NCBI GenBank assembly: GCA_900552265.1
Contig: URZE01000001.1
Span: 124,001 to 188,000, forward strand
Direction: 5' to 3'
Source of the DNA: an uncultured Oscillospiraceae bacterium
GTDB lineage: Bacteria > Bacillota > Clostridia > Oscillospirales > Acutalibacteraceae
Length of the DNA: 64,000 nucleotides
Part shown: positions 35,327 through 44,108 of the stretch, piece by piece
Position numbering within the stretch: position 1 is the stretch's first letter
Layout: each line of letters starts with the position of its first letter
Notes under the pieces: model-generated
The model's input: only the letters and a program-made list of their open reading frames with translations
Databases searched by the model: none
What the model was told of the DNA's origin: nothing
Made by a program: the position numbers and the translations under genes

Positions 35327-38143
35327 ATGCCACAAGATATAATAATAAAAGGAGCAAAAGAACACAATCTTAAAAACGTAAATTTAACTGTTCCAAGGGA
35401 TAAACTCGTAGTCTTTACAGGTCTCTCTGGTTCAGGAAAATCTTCTCTTGCATTCGATACTATATACGCAGAAGGTCAAAGGCGATATATGGAATCACTT
35501 TCTTCATACGCAAGACAATTTTTGGGACAAATGAATAAACCTGACGTCGAAAGTATAGAGGGCCTTTCACCGGCAATTTCAATAGACCAGAAAACTACTT
35601 CCAAAAATCCACGTTCAACCGTCGGAACAGTAACTGAAATCTATGATTATCTTCGACTCTTGTATGCAAGAATCGGAGTGCCACATTGTCCAACTTGTAA
35701 TAGAGAAATTACTCATCAAACAATTGACCAAATTACCGATAAAATAATGGCACTGGGTGAAAATGTAAAAATTCAAATTCTTTCCCCTATTGTTCGTGGT
35801 AAAAAAGGTGAACACTCGAAAGAACTGGAAAATTTGAAAAAAAACGGATTCGTCAGAGCACGTATTGACGGAGAAATTCATGATTTATCCGAAAATATAA
35901 GTCTCTCAAAAAATCAAAAACATAGCATTGATGCAATAGTTGATAGGATAGTAATTAAAAAGGAAGTTAAGTCCCGAATTTCTGAAGCTGTAGAATCAGC
36001 ATGTGATTTGTCAGGTGGAATAGTTACCGTAAACGTAAATATGGAAAAAGATATATTATTTTCAAAAAATTATGCCTGCCCGATACACAATATTTCCATA
36101 GAGGAATTATCACCGAGAATGTTTTCATTTAACAGCCCTTTCGGTGCATGTAAAAAATGTACCGGCCTTGGCGTTTTCATGAAAGTAGATCCGAATTTAG
36201 TTGTTCCAGACAAAAATAAGTCAATTCATGAAGGTGGAATAAAAGGCAGCGGGTGGTCTATGGAAGGAAATTCAATTGCAAACATGTATTTTGATGCTCT
36301 TGCAAAAAAATATAAATTTTCTCTTGATACTCCGATCAAAGATTTGGCCGAAAATATATTAAACATAATACTTTACGGTACAAACGGAGAAAAACTCGAT
36401 CTAATAAGAAAAACTTCTTACGGAGAATCCAAATATAAAAATTCCTTTGAAGGCATTATACCCAATCTTGAAAGAAGATTTCGAGAAACCGGGAGTAATT
36501 GGATTAAACAAGAAATAGAATCATTTATGAATGAAATCTCATGCGACGAATGTAAAGGTAAACGCCTTTCCCATGCAGCTCTCGGAGTCACTGTGGAAAA
36601 TATAAATATCTCAGATTTGTGTGAAAAATCTGTCAAAGAATTACTTAAATTCATAAAATCAATTAAATTGAGCGAAAAAGATTTGCTCATTGCGTCTCCT
36701 ATACTGAAAGAAATAAATAACAGACTTCAATTTTTACAAAATGTAGGCCTTGAATATTTAACCCTCTCACGCAGTTCAGGAACACTTTCAGGTGGAGAAA
36801 GTCAAAGAATACGTCTTGCAACTCAAATAGGTTCAGCACTAATGGGTGTTTTATATGTTCTTGATGAACCAAGCATAGGACTTCATCAACGTGATAACGA
36901 TAAACTTATCGATGCCTTGAAAAATCTCAGAGATGCAGGAAACAGCGTAATTGTGGTGGAACATGACGAAGATACAATGTATGCTGCGGACTATATTGTC
37001 GACGTTGGTCCGGGTTCGGGTATAAATGGAGGTCAAATAGTCTGTGCAGGCACTGTTGAAGATATAAAAAATTGTAAAAACTCTATCACAGGTCAGTATT
37101 TGAGTCATAAAAAATTTATTCCCGTCCCCGAAACTCGAAGAAAAGGCGCAGGAAAATATTTGGAAATCATAGAAGCAAAAGAACATAACCTTAAAAATTT
37201 AAATGTCTCTATACCTCTCGGAACCATCACGGGTGTAACCGGTGTATCAGGTTCGGGAAAGTCAACACTTGTAAACGAAATTATTTACAAAAAACTTTCT
37301 TCAGTGCTTAATCGAGCAAAAAATATTCCGGGAAAACACAAAGAAATTCGAGGAATTGAAAATTTAGACAAGGTTATTGATATAAGTCAATCTCCGATAG
37401 GAAGAACTCCCCGTTCAAATCCTGCAACCTACACCGGAGTATTTACCGACATACGAGAGTTATTTGCTTCAACAAACGACGCAAAATCAAAAGGTTTTAA
37501 AAGCGGAAGATTTTCTTTCAATGTGAAAGGTGGACGTTGTGAAGCATGTCAAGGCGATGGAATAATAAAAATAGAAATGCATTTTCTTTCGGATATATAT
37601 GTTCCATGCGAAGTATGCAAAGGAAAACGTTACAGCAGAGAAACTTTATCAGTCGAATATAAAGGTAAAAACATAAGCGATGTTTTAAATATGACTGTCG
37701 ATGAAGCGTATGAATTTTTTGAAAATATTCCAAAAATAAAAACAAAATTGAACACCCTTAAAGAAGTAGGACTTGGTTATGTAAAACTCGGTCAACCTGC
37801 AACAACTCTTTCCGGTGGAGAAGCTCAAAGAGTAAAACTCGCGACCGAATTATCAAAAAGAGCTACGGGAAAAACTCTTTACATTCTTGATGAACCTTCA
37901 ACCGGACTTCATACCGCCGACGTACACAGACTTACTGAAGTTCTTCAAAAACTCGTAAAATCAGGAAATACAATAATAATAATCGAACACAATCTTGATT
38001 TAATAAAAATTTGTGACTACTTAATAGATTTGGGGCCGGAAGGAGGAGAAAATGGCGGACAAATTGTGGCACAAGGAACACCTGAAGAAGTATCCGAAAA
38101 TAAAAATTCTTACACAGGAAATTATCTCAAGAAAATACTATAA
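35327..38143 (+). CDS. uvrA: Excinuclease ABC subunit A
   Basis: UvrA, the damage-sensing ABC ATPase dimer of nucleotide excision repair, 938 residues. It has two ABC modules: Walker A GLSGSGKSSLAF and GVSGSGKSTLVN; signatures LSGGESQRIRLATQIG and LSGGEAQRVKLATELS; Walker B VLDEPSIGLHQRD and ILDEPSTGLHTAD. Zinc modules are visible as CPTCNREI, CACxxCTGLG-like ACKKCTGLG, CDECKGKR and CEACQGDG...CEVCKGKR. AAAGGAAG precedes ATG 35327. Cotranscribed with uvrB. Confidence 0.97.
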   Translation: MPQDIIIKGAKEHNLKNVNLTVPRDKLVVFTGLSGSGKSSLAFDTIYAEGQRRYMESLSSYARQFLGQMNKPDVESIEGLSPAISIDQKTTSKNPRSTVGTVTEIYDYLRLLYARIGVPHCPTCNREITHQTIDQITDKIMALGENVKIQILSPIVRGKKGEHSKELENLKKNGFVRARIDGEIHDLSENISLSKNQKHSIDAIVDRIVIKKEVKSRISEAVESACDLSGGIVTVNVNMEKDILFSKNYACPIHNISIEELSPRMFSFNSPFGACKKCTGLGVFMKVDPNLVVPDKNKSIHEGGIKGSGWSMEGNSIANMYFDALAKKYKFSLDTPIKDLAENILNIILYGTNGEKLDLIRKTSYGESKYKNSFEGIIPNLERRFRETGSNWIKQEIESFMNEISCDECKGKRLSHAALGVTVENINISDLCEKSVKELLKFIKSIKLSEKDLLIASPILKEINNRLQFLQNVGLEYLTLSRSSGTLSGGESQRIRLATQIGSALMGVLYVLDEPSIGLHQRDNDKLIDALKNLRDAGNSVIVVEHDEDTMYAADYIVDVGPGSGINGGQIVCAGTVEDIKNCKNSITGQYLSHKKFIPVPETRRKGAGKYLEIIEAKEHNLKNLNVSIPLGTITGVTGVSGSGKSTLVNEIIYKKLSSVLNRAKNIPGKHKEIRGIENLDKVIDISQSPIGRTPRSNPATYTGVFTDIRELFASTNDAKSKGFKSGRFSFNVKGGRCEACQGDGIIKIEMHFLSDIYVPCEVCKGKRYSRETLSVEYKGKNISDVLNMTVDEAYEFFENIPKIKTKLNTLKEVGLGYVKLGQPATTLSGGEAQRVKLATELSKRATGKTLYILDEPSTGLHTADVHRLTEVLQKLVKSGNTIIIIEHNLDLIKICDYLIDLGPEGGENGGQIVAQGTPEEVSENKNSYTGNYLKKIL

Positions 38144-38146
38144 ATA

Positions 38147-38174
38147 TTGACTTCTTTAACAATTATGCTAAGAT
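38147..38174 (+). promoter_or_regulatory. Sigma-A promoter for the DUF975 gene
   Basis: TTGACT (38147-38152), 16 nt spacer, TAAGAT (38169-38174), directly after the uvrA stop. Confidence 0.55.
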
Positions 38175-38205
38175 ATATTCGAATATTTTGAAAGGAGGAA
38201 AAGTA

Positions 38206-38871
38206 GTGTCGCGAAAAAATTTAAAGTTACTCGGTAAATCTCAAATAAAAAACAACATAGCCACGCTGTTTGTGTTTTATATCCTATCTATTGCTATGAG
38301 GGGGACTTTTATTGGATTTCGTATAGTTTTTTCAAATTTGTGGATGTGGAAAACAAATTCGAACTACCTTTATTCATTTCCATCTGATTTTACCATTCAA
38401 TACGGAGTTGCGCTAATACCAAGTATCCTTTTATTACTTTTTTATTCGCCTATGCAATTCTCGATTAGTAATACCTATATTGAACTTAGTAAAGGTAAAA
38501 AAATAAATTTAAATATGATTGGAACTGGATATACTCAAGCCTGGGGAAAATCCATATTATTAAACATTTTAATTGGAGTATTTACATTTTTATGGAGTTT
38601 ACTATTCATTATTCCTGGAATTATTAAATCATATTCATACAGATTATCTTTCTTTATATTGGTCGATAATCCTGAACTAAGTGCAAATGAAGCTTTAAGA
38701 AAAAGCAACGAAATGATGAAAGGTCATAAATGGGATTTATTTGTATTGGATATTTCGTTCATATGGTGGTACATTTTGATAATTATTACATTTGGAATAG
38801 CTTCAGTTTATGTTGCACCATATATAAATGCAACAATGACTAATTTTTATCAAAGTTTAAAAAATGATTAA
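38206..38871 (+). CDS. DUF975 family membrane protein
   Basis: A 221-residue polytopic membrane protein of the DUF975 family, function unknown. The signature around residues 120-175 is readable: LWSLLFIIPGIIKSYSYRLSFFILVDNPELSANEALRKSNEMMKGHKWDLFVLDISFI. About four to five hydrophobic helices. GTG 38206 is the start, 8 nt after the perfect AAAGGAGG; the in-frame TTG at 38188 lies on the SD. It has its own promoter and terminator, so it is probably monocistronic. Confidence 0.85.
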   Translation: MSRKNLKLLGKSQIKNNIATLFVFYILSIAMRGTFIGFRIVFSNLWMWKTNSNYLYSFPSDFTIQYGVALIPSILLLLFYSPMQFSISNTYIELSKGKKINLNMIGTGYTQAWGKSILLNILIGVFTFLWSLLFIIPGIIKSYSYRLSFFILVDNPELSANEALRKSNEMMKGHKWDLFVLDISFIWWYILIIITFGIASVYVAPYINATMTNFYQSLKND

Positions 38872-38877
38872 ACCCTC

Positions 38878-38913
38878 TCTCTTTGACACAAATTTGTCAA
38901 GGAGATTTTTTTT
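38878..38913 (+). terminator. Intrinsic terminator of the DUF975 gene
   Basis: An 11 bp stem (38878-38888 with 38895-38905, one G-U) followed by T8. Confidence 0.88.
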
Positions 38914-39040
38914 AATAAAAAATAATTAGTCAATTAATTATGTATTTTTTAAAAGTTCAAACAATGATAACATAACAAATAAAAACACAAAAGCAAAACA
39001 AAACTGCAAATTATGTTAAACATTCATCAATTATACAACA

Positions 39041-39096
39041 AACAACACTTCCTTTTGCGACTTTAATTTCGCCAATATACTTGAGGAAGTGTTGTT
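39041..39096. terminator. Long branched hairpin between converging genes
   Basis: A perfect 13 bp stem (39041-39053 with 39084-39096) encloses a 30 nt region that holds a small GCGA/TCGC hairpin. T-rich flanks on the plus strand (TTTTAATT). Probably terminates the cupin gene on the minus strand and backs up the DUF975 terminator. Confidence 0.6.
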
Positions 39097-39116
39097 TTAA
39101 TTAACATAGTTTTATT

Positions 39117-39557
39117 TTAAGAATCCAAATCATTTTTTGTTTGATTGACAGTTCCTCGAGGATGGTGAGGAGGTGCATAAACCGAATACAATTTAAGTGG
39201 TACTTTGCCTACATTTATAACATTATGCCAAATTCCTGCAGGTACAAAAATAGCAAAACCATTTTTTACGTTTTGTCTGAAATTCAAATTTTCTCTTGAT
39301 TTACCCATAAAAACTTGACCCATTCCGCTTTCTATTCTAAAAAACTGATCAGTTTCCGGATGAACTTCTAACCCTATACTTGAAGACGTCTCTATACTCA
39401 TCAATGTTACTTGCATATAAGTACCAGTCCATAAGGTTGTTCTAAAATTTTTATTTTGTTCTGTAATTTTTTCAATATTAACTACAAATGGATCATTTCC
39501 ATAATCATTTGTAATTGAAAATTGATTGTTTCGATTGTTTCTGTAATTGTTTCTCAT
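39117..39557 (-). CDS. Cupin domain protein
   Basis: A 146-residue single-domain cupin. The two cupin motifs are readable: a first metal motif (SSIGLEVHPETDQFFRIESGMGQVFMG, with HPxxDQF in place of the usual HxHxxxxE) and a second (GFAIFVPAGIWHNVINVG). The N-terminus is an Asn/Arg-rich tract (RNNYRNNRNNQF). The clustering of HP..D..F and WHN resembles cupins of mannose-6-phosphate isomerase-like type; the substrate is unknown. AGGGGG SD precedes ATG 39557. It lies downstream of luxS by about 70 nt. Confidence 0.85.
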   Translation of the reverse strand: MRNNYRNNRNNQFSITNDYGNDPFVVNIEKITEQNKNFRTTLWTGTYMQVTLMSIETSSSIGLEVHPETDQFFRIESGMGQVFMGKSRENLNFRQNVKNGFAIFVPAGIWHNVINVGKVPLKLYSVYAPPHHPRGTVNQTKNDLDS

Positions 39558-39628
39558 AAATATCCCCCTGAGCTAAATATTCTATATATAATTTATGTTC
39601 AAGAAAAAAATATATGAGAATTTAAATT

Positions 39629-40087
39629 TTATTCACAATAATTCAAATTACTGACTTGCCAATTTTCAAGTACACTTAACATATCCTTGGCATAAAATCG
39701 AGCTTTTAATAAATCGTGATTTTTATAATTTCCACATTCTCTTTTAGATGCACCAGGTATACTGCCTTCAAATTCAGAAATAAAATTCAAAGCATTTTTC
39801 ACTAAACTTATAGCAATTTCTTGAGATAAATCTCTAATTAATAAATAAAATCCCGTATGACATCCCATTGGACCAACATAAATAATATTCTTTGCATATT
39901 TACTATTTCGTAAATATGTGGCAAAAATATGCTCAAAAGTATGCAAACCAGCATTCTCTAAATATGGTGGAGTATTAGGTTTAACCATTCGGATATCGTA
40001 AGTCGTTATGTCATCATCTATTCTTGATATGTACATTCCTTTTTCGAGTTTATCATGATTAATTTCAAAACTTTTTATTTTTTTCAT
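39629..40087 (-). CDS. luxS: S-ribosylhomocysteine lyase LuxS
   Basis: LuxS (152 residues) cleaves S-ribosylhomocysteine to homocysteine and DPD, the precursor of autoinducer-2, in the activated methyl cycle. The metal-binding HTFEH (H49, H53), the catalytic cysteine in GPMGCHTGFYL (C76) and the third ligand region RECGNYKNHD are intact. Its SD (AAGAG) is modest. It is separated from the upstream rpsR by a terminator hairpin, so it likely has its own promoter. Confidence 0.95.
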   Translation of the reverse strand: MKKIKSFEINHDKLEKGMYISRIDDDITTYDIRMVKPNTPPYLENAGLHTFEHIFATYLRNSKYAKNIIYVGPMGCHTGFYLLIRDLSQEIAISLVKNALNFISEFEGSIPGASKRECGNYKNHDLLKARFYAKDMLSVLENWQVSNLNYCE

Positions 40088-40105
40088 ATTTAATTACTCT
40101 TTTCC

Positions 40106-40141
40106 AAAATAAAATTGTCCTATGCTATAAAAACATAGAAC
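40106..40141 (-). terminator. Terminator of the rpsF-ssb-rpsR operon
   Basis: Minus-strand stem 40134-40141 with 40117-40124 (8 bp, one G-U) followed by AATTTTATTTT. Confidence 0.7.
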
Positions 40142-40163
40142 AACAAATATACCTAAACATAAA

Positions 40164-40427
40164 TTAGTCGCTTGTGTAAGGCAACAAAGCTAAGTAACGA
40201 GCACGTTTAATAGCCACTGTGAGTTTACGTTGATGTTCTGCACATGTACCGGTAACTCTACGTGGCAATATTTTTGCTCTGTCAGAAATAAAACGTCTCA
40301 ATTTCACACAATCTTTATAATCTATACTTTTAAGAGCTTTATCTACACAAAAACTGCATACTTTCCTTCTGGCTCTACGCATATTGCGATTGTCACGTCT
40401 CTCAGTTCTTTCTTGTTTTTCTGCCAC
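40164..40427 (-). CDS. rpsR: 30S ribosomal protein S18
   Basis: Small-subunit protein S18, partner of S6 on the platform, 87 residues with an extended basic N-terminus. The zinc-ribbon-like CSFC near residue 22 and the core KSIDYKDCVKLRRFISDRAKILPRRVTGTCAEHQRKLTVAIKRARYLALLPY are diagnostic. AGGAGG-type SD precedes ATG 40427. Last gene of the rpsF-ssb-rpsR operon, 33 nt after ssb. Confidence 0.97.
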   Translation of the reverse strand: MAEKQERTERRDNRNMRRARRKVCSFCVDKALKSIDYKDCVKLRRFISDRAKILPRRVTGTCAEHQRKLTVAIKRARYLALLPYTSD

Positions 40428-40460
40428 TGCAAATTCCTCCTTTTCCCTCTTTATACCAAA

Positions 40461-40907
40461 CTAAAACGGTAAATCATCATCAGATTCAATAGTCTGGAAA
40501 TCTTCATTGTTTCCACTTGAATAGGAATCGCTATCTACAATCGTCGCAGAAGAACCATTCGATTCAAAAGAACTTTCCGAAGCACTTTTCTTAGATTCGG
40601 CAAACTGAGCATCTTTTGCAACAACTTCAAATGCTTTACGCTTATTTCCATCTTTATCTTGATATGTTCTCGTCTGAATTGAACCCTCGATAGCTATAAG
40701 TTGACCTTTTGTGAAATATTTGCATACAAACTCAGCTGTATTTCTCCAAGCAACTATATCTATGAAATCTGTTTGTCTCTCTTCTCCCGGACGCGCAAAC
40801 CTGCGGTTTACTGCAATCGTAAAAGATGTAACGGCAACATCGTTAGGCGTATGTCTAAGTTCAGGATCCGCTGTTAGTCTTCCTGTCAATACCACCACAT
40901 TTAACAT
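40461..40907 (-). CDS. ssb: Single-stranded DNA-binding protein
   Basis: SSB (148 residues) coats ssDNA in replication and repair. N-terminal OB fold (MLNVVVLTGRLTADPELRHTPNDVAVTSFTIAVNRRF, TDFIDIVAWRNTAEFVCKYFTKGQLIAIEGSIQTRTYQDKDGNKRKAFEVVA), a Ser/Asn-rich linker, and the acidic C-terminal tip DDDLPF that recruits partner proteins. It lies between rpsF and rpsR, as in most Firmicutes. Confidence 0.97.
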   Translation of the reverse strand: MLNVVVLTGRLTADPELRHTPNDVAVTSFTIAVNRRFARPGEERQTDFIDIVAWRNTAEFVCKYFTKGQLIAIEGSIQTRTYQDKDGNKRKAFEVVAKDAQFAESKKSASESSFESNGSSATIVDSDSYSSGNNEDFQTIESDDDLPF

Positions 40908-40921
40908 TACTGTTCCACTTC

Positions 40922-41218
40922 CTATTCTGATTCTTTTTTAACAATCATTGTTCTTAACACACCATCTGTTATACGGCTTATACGGTCAAGTTCTTTCGGG
41001 AATTCCGAACCACTGTTGAATTCGAATAGGACATATTCGCCCTCAGACTCCTTATTGATCAAATAAGCAAGTTTTCTTTTTCCCAAACTATTCATGTTGG
41101 TAAGCTCAGCGTGTGACTCAATCAAATTTTTGAATTTGCTTACTATCTCTTCGGTCTTTTCTCCGACCTTTACAGATACTACTAACACAAATTCATAAGA
41201 ATGCTTTAATTCAACCAT
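40922..41218 (-). CDS. rpsF: 30S ribosomal protein S6
   Basis: Ribosomal protein S6 (98 residues), forming a heterodimer with S18. Recognisable by SYEFVLVV, GKRKLAYLINKESEGEYVLFEF and LDRISRITDGVLRTMIVKK. The start ATG 41218 lies 11 nt after AGGAGG. The leader between the promoter (41299-41327) and the gene holds a hairpin (41242-41271) that could take part in autoregulation. Confidence 0.97.
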   Translation of the reverse strand: MVELKHSYEFVLVVSVKVGEKTEEIVSKFKNLIESHAELTNMNSLGKRKLAYLINKESEGEYVLFEFNSGSEFPKELDRISRITDGVLRTMIVKKESE

Positions 41219-41241
41219 GTCTCATGGCACCTCCTTCTGGA

Positions 41242-41271
41242 CTTATGATCTTATCGTATAAATAAGATAAG
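41242..41271 (-). promoter_or_regulatory. Leader hairpin of rpsF, possible S6:S18 regulatory element
   Basis: On the minus strand, stem ATCTTAT/ATAAGAT with loop TTATACG and an outer CTT/AAG pairing separated by a 3' bulge CAT. The known S6:S18 leader also has a hairpin with a 3' bulge, but its conserved CCG bulge is not seen here, so the assignment is weak. Confidence 0.3.
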
Positions 41272-41298
41272 GACTGGGTTTCAAAATAAACCTCAATA

Positions 41299-41327
41299 AT
41301 TCTATCATTTCAAAACAAATAAGTCAA
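41299..41327 (-). promoter_or_regulatory. Sigma-A promoter of rpsF-ssb-rpsR
   Basis: Minus strand TTGACT (41322-41327), 17 nt spacer, TAGAAT (41299-41304). Confidence 0.7.
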
Positions 41328-41370
41328 TATAAAATATATTAAGAAAATATTTTTATTTTTTTAAATTATC

Positions 41371-41398
41371 TTGACTTTTTAGAAAAATATAGTAATAT
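41371..41398 (+). promoter_or_regulatory. Sigma-A promoter for the secreted HNH-like gene
   Basis: TTGACT (41371-41376), 16 nt spacer, TAATAT (41393-41398), about 50 nt before the start codon. Confidence 0.55.
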
Positions 41399-41449
41399 AA
41401 ATTTAAAGTAAAAATAAATTAAATTTAATGCTATAGGTTGATAAATAAA

Positions 41450-42259
41450 ATGCACAAACTAAAATTAAAACTAAAATTAATCTTTCAAATAATTTTCTTT
41501 TTGCTAATTTGTTCGTCAATAAGCAGTAATTTACTGTATTGTAGAGCTAATAAACATAAACAAGTTTCAACGACATCTACTCCAATAGAAGAAAAACATT
41601 TAACAGATTTAATAGAAACTAATGAACCAGATTTGTCAGCAGTAGAAACTCATCTAAAAAAAATTATTTTCAATGGAGGAAGTGGAGGAAAGTACGCTAG
41701 TTTAAGTAGTGTTCCAGGGAATGAAAGACATCACCTAATTTCTTCAAGTTTTTGCAAACGTCACCATGTTTACGTGTCAAGGCATGAAGCTCCTGCTATA
41801 AGCATTCCAAAAGATTTACATTATAAAACAGGAAGCCATCCAAAATCTGGATATAATTCTTTATATCACGACTTAGAAGAATATATATATAACAAAACAA
41901 ATAGTCTCAGAATGGTTTGTTTATTAGGTATAAGAGATTTTATGCGTGTATTAAAAGATGAAGGAAAATGTTCAGAAAATCCAAAAGCAATTATACCAAT
42001 GTCACCCATAAAAAGAGCGAGAGAAGAATCCGTTCTTGCTTCTGCAAAAAAAGCAAAAAGATCCAGAAGATTTGGCGAATGTGACCATCCCTCATCTCCA
42101 TATACTACGAGATTTACTGATACCCCAAAGTTTGATTATCAAATTTTTTGGCACTCCATGATAGACGCTTCTGACATCGAAACATCTGATGATATAAGGC
42201 TAAACGACCTCATTGACAGTTTTTTTAAAAGTTTAATTGAAAAATCCCAAAAATTATAA
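41450..42259 (+). CDS. Secreted HNH-like (polymorphic-toxin type) nuclease candidate with NLS-like motif
   Basis: A 269-residue exported protein. Signal peptide: basic MHKLKLKLK, hydrophobic LIFQIIFFLLICSSIS, cleavage probably near YCRA (about 33). Residues 75-150 resemble HNH/His-Me-type toxin domains: GGKYASL, GNERHHLI, APAISIPKDLHYKTGS, SGYNSLYHDLEEYI; the paired HH and the D-L-H/T-x-S motif are the likely active-site and metal residues. Residues 188-207 form KR-x10-KKAKR-SRR, a textbook bipartite nuclear-localisation pattern. The C-terminal 60 residues are acidic/helical. No immunity gene follows. It stands alone with its own promoter; ATG 41450 is preferred over TTG 41438, which abuts AGG. 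Family assignment is by pattern only. Confidence 0.6.
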   Translation: MHKLKLKLKLIFQIIFFLLICSSISSNLLYCRANKHKQVSTTSTPIEEKHLTDLIETNEPDLSAVETHLKKIIFNGGSGGKYASLSSVPGNERHHLISSSFCKRHHVYVSRHEAPAISIPKDLHYKTGSHPKSGYNSLYHDLEEYIYNKTNSLRMVCLLGIRDFMRVLKDEGKCSENPKAIIPMSPIKRAREESVLASAKKAKRSRRFGECDHPSSPYTTRFTDTPKFDYQIFWHSMIDASDIETSDDIRLNDLIDSFFKSLIEKSQKL

Positions 42260-42581
42260 ACTAAAACTCACATTTAAAAAATTATTAATTGCTATTTTTA
42301 GATAATTTTATTTCCTTAAAGTTATCTGCTAATTTTAATTTAAATACTAATTTTAAAAAACTACCAAATAGCAGTAAATATCCCCAGCGTAAACGCTGGG
42401 GAAAAGTCCTTTAATAAACAAAATTTTTGTTATCTTGCTACTAAACTACATTCTCACTTTATACTTAAGAATTTTAATATTTTGAGAATTTTTAAATAAA
42501 TTTTTTGACCAAAGCAAAACCACTTTTACACTGTTTAAACTTAAATTAATTTTACGACCCACTGCACATAACAACTACGTT
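42260..42581. other. Intergenic region with nested stem-loops
   Basis: No gene is visible. TGCTATTT (42290-42297) can pair with AAATAGCA (42366-42373), enclosing AGATAA/TTATCT (42300-42305 with 42322-42327). A perfect 9 bp GC-rich hairpin follows (42381-42389 with 42394-42402, loop TAAA). There is no T run after it on either strand, so it is not a standard terminator. The rest (42403-42581) is plain AT-rich sequence. Confidence 0.5.
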
Positions 42582-44108
42582 CTATTTAAATACACTATTA
42601 AATTCCGACATATCAATAAATTTATATCTCTTTAAAAAAGGTTGGACTAAATTTAAAATTGCATGTACTCCATTAATTGTGTAACTTTCAACATACAGAA
42701 CCATGACAGGATCATGTATACTTTTACGCAACAATATCCATCCATTTTGACGTTTAGAATTAAAATTAATCCTAACGCCTTCTATATTATCCTTATCTAA
42801 TGAAAAAAGTTTGTTTGAATCGGCATAATTTTTTAAATCAACCAGCATCTTCTCAATTTCTTCATTTTTAGCATTAACGGGAATACGTATGCAAAGTTGT
42901 TCTTTAGCATCTATAAGATTTTTTATTATATCTTGTAAATTTTCTCCGGCTCGCTTACGCTTAACAAGTTCAATTATAATTTTAGCTGCCAAAAAAGCTC
43001 CATCATCAAGAAATCCATTTTCTTTAAAAGCTGCATGCCCTGAAGATTCTATTGCAAGCAGACAGTCAGTACCTTTTTCATTAATTCTTTTTGCCATACT
43101 TATAACGTTATTATATCCCCTCTTGTATCTGAAAGCCAAACCTCCGAGCTTATCAATAAACGATTTAAGATAATCCGACGTCACAGAATCCGTTACTATT
43201 ACCCCACCTTGAGTGTCTTTGAGAACTAACGCAGAAGTAAGAGCTATAAATCTGTTTTTAGATATCTCTCTTCCATCTGAATCAACAAAAGCTGCCCTGT
43301 CAACGTCGGTATCAAATATTATTCCCAAATCCGCAGAAGATTTAAGTGTAGCTTCGGTTATATATTTCATTGCTCGGGTGTTCTCCGGATTCGGAACATG
43401 ATTCGGAAACATTCCATCGGGCTCAAGGAATATACTTCCTTCAATATTTGCTCCCAGAGGTCTAAGCACTTTTTCTGCAAAAAATCCACCTGCCCCATTT
43501 CCGGCATCAACAACTATCTTTAAACCTTTGAGAGGTTGAGGTTCATCAATATCTAAACCTTTTTTTATTATTTGACGAAGATTTTCTGAATAATAATCCA
43601 TAATATTTATTGATCGCACACTTCCATATTTTTCACTTGAAGAAAATGCATTATTTTCAGCTAAATCCAAAATTTCATTAATATCGGACTCTGAAACTCC
43701 ACCATCTACAGTGAAAAATTTAAAGCCATTTCTATTGAATGGATGATGACTGGCAGTAATTTGAATTGAAGCGGTACAAGATAAAACAGAAATTGCCATA
43801 TACATTGCCGGAGTCGACGCTAAAGAACAATCATATACGTCTACTCCCATATCCCTAAAAGTATTTATTGCAACATTTTTTATTCTCGAAGCCGAAATTC
43901 TACAATCATGACCCACCGCTATTGTAATTGCTGAAACAGGTATTCTATTCTTATTGGAAATCCATTCGGTGAAAGCTCGGCATATTTTTTCCACCGCTTC
44001 ATTTGTTAAAGTTATTTTTTCACCTTCAACACCGTCAAGAGCTACTCCTCTGATATCCGAACCACTCTTAAGTTTTTTTATAAGACCGTTTTCCATTTCA
44101 AAATCCAT
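42582..44108 (-). CDS. Phosphomannomutase/phosphoglucomutase
   Basis: An alpha-D-phosphohexomutase (508 residues) that interconverts hexose 1- and 6-phosphates for cell-envelope precursor synthesis. The phosphoserine loop TASHHPFNRNG, metal loop FDTDVDRAAF, sugar loop IESSGHAAF and terminal phosphate-binding region are present. The family's leading SGSDIRGVALD motif begins near residue 15. ATG 44108 abuts AAAAGG; ATG 44096 (MENGLIKKLKSG) is 12 nt away and may be the real start. Whether it prefers mannose or glucose phosphate cannot be told. Confidence 0.92.
   Translation of the reverse strand: MDFEMENGLIKKLKSGSDIRGVALDGVEGEKITLTNEAVEKICRAFTEWISNKNRIPVSAITIAVGHDCRISASRIKNVAINTFRDMGVDVYDCSLASTPAMYMAISVLSCTASIQITASHHPFNRNGFKFFTVDGGVSESDINEILDLAENNAFSSSEKYGSVRSINIMDYYSENLRQIIKKGLDIDEPQPLKGLKIVVDAGNGAGGFFAEKVLRPLGANIEGSIFLEPDGMFPNHVPNPENTRAMKYITEATLKSSADLGIIFDTDVDRAAFVDSDGREISKNRFIALTSALVLKDTQGGVIVTDSVTSDYLKSFIDKLGGLAFRYKRGYNNVISMAKRINEKGTDCLLAIESSGHAAFKENGFLDDGAFLAAKIIIELVKRKRAGENLQDIIKNLIDAKEQLCIRIPVNAKNEEIEKMLVDLKNYADSNKLFSLDKDNIEGVRINFNSKRQNGWILLRKSIHDPVMVLYVESYTINGVHAILNLVQPFLKRYKFIDMSEFNSVFK

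Noticed and set aside
42381..42402. GC-rich palindrome as a CRISPR repeat
   Set aside because: It occurs once; there are no regularly spaced copies and no cas genes in the window.
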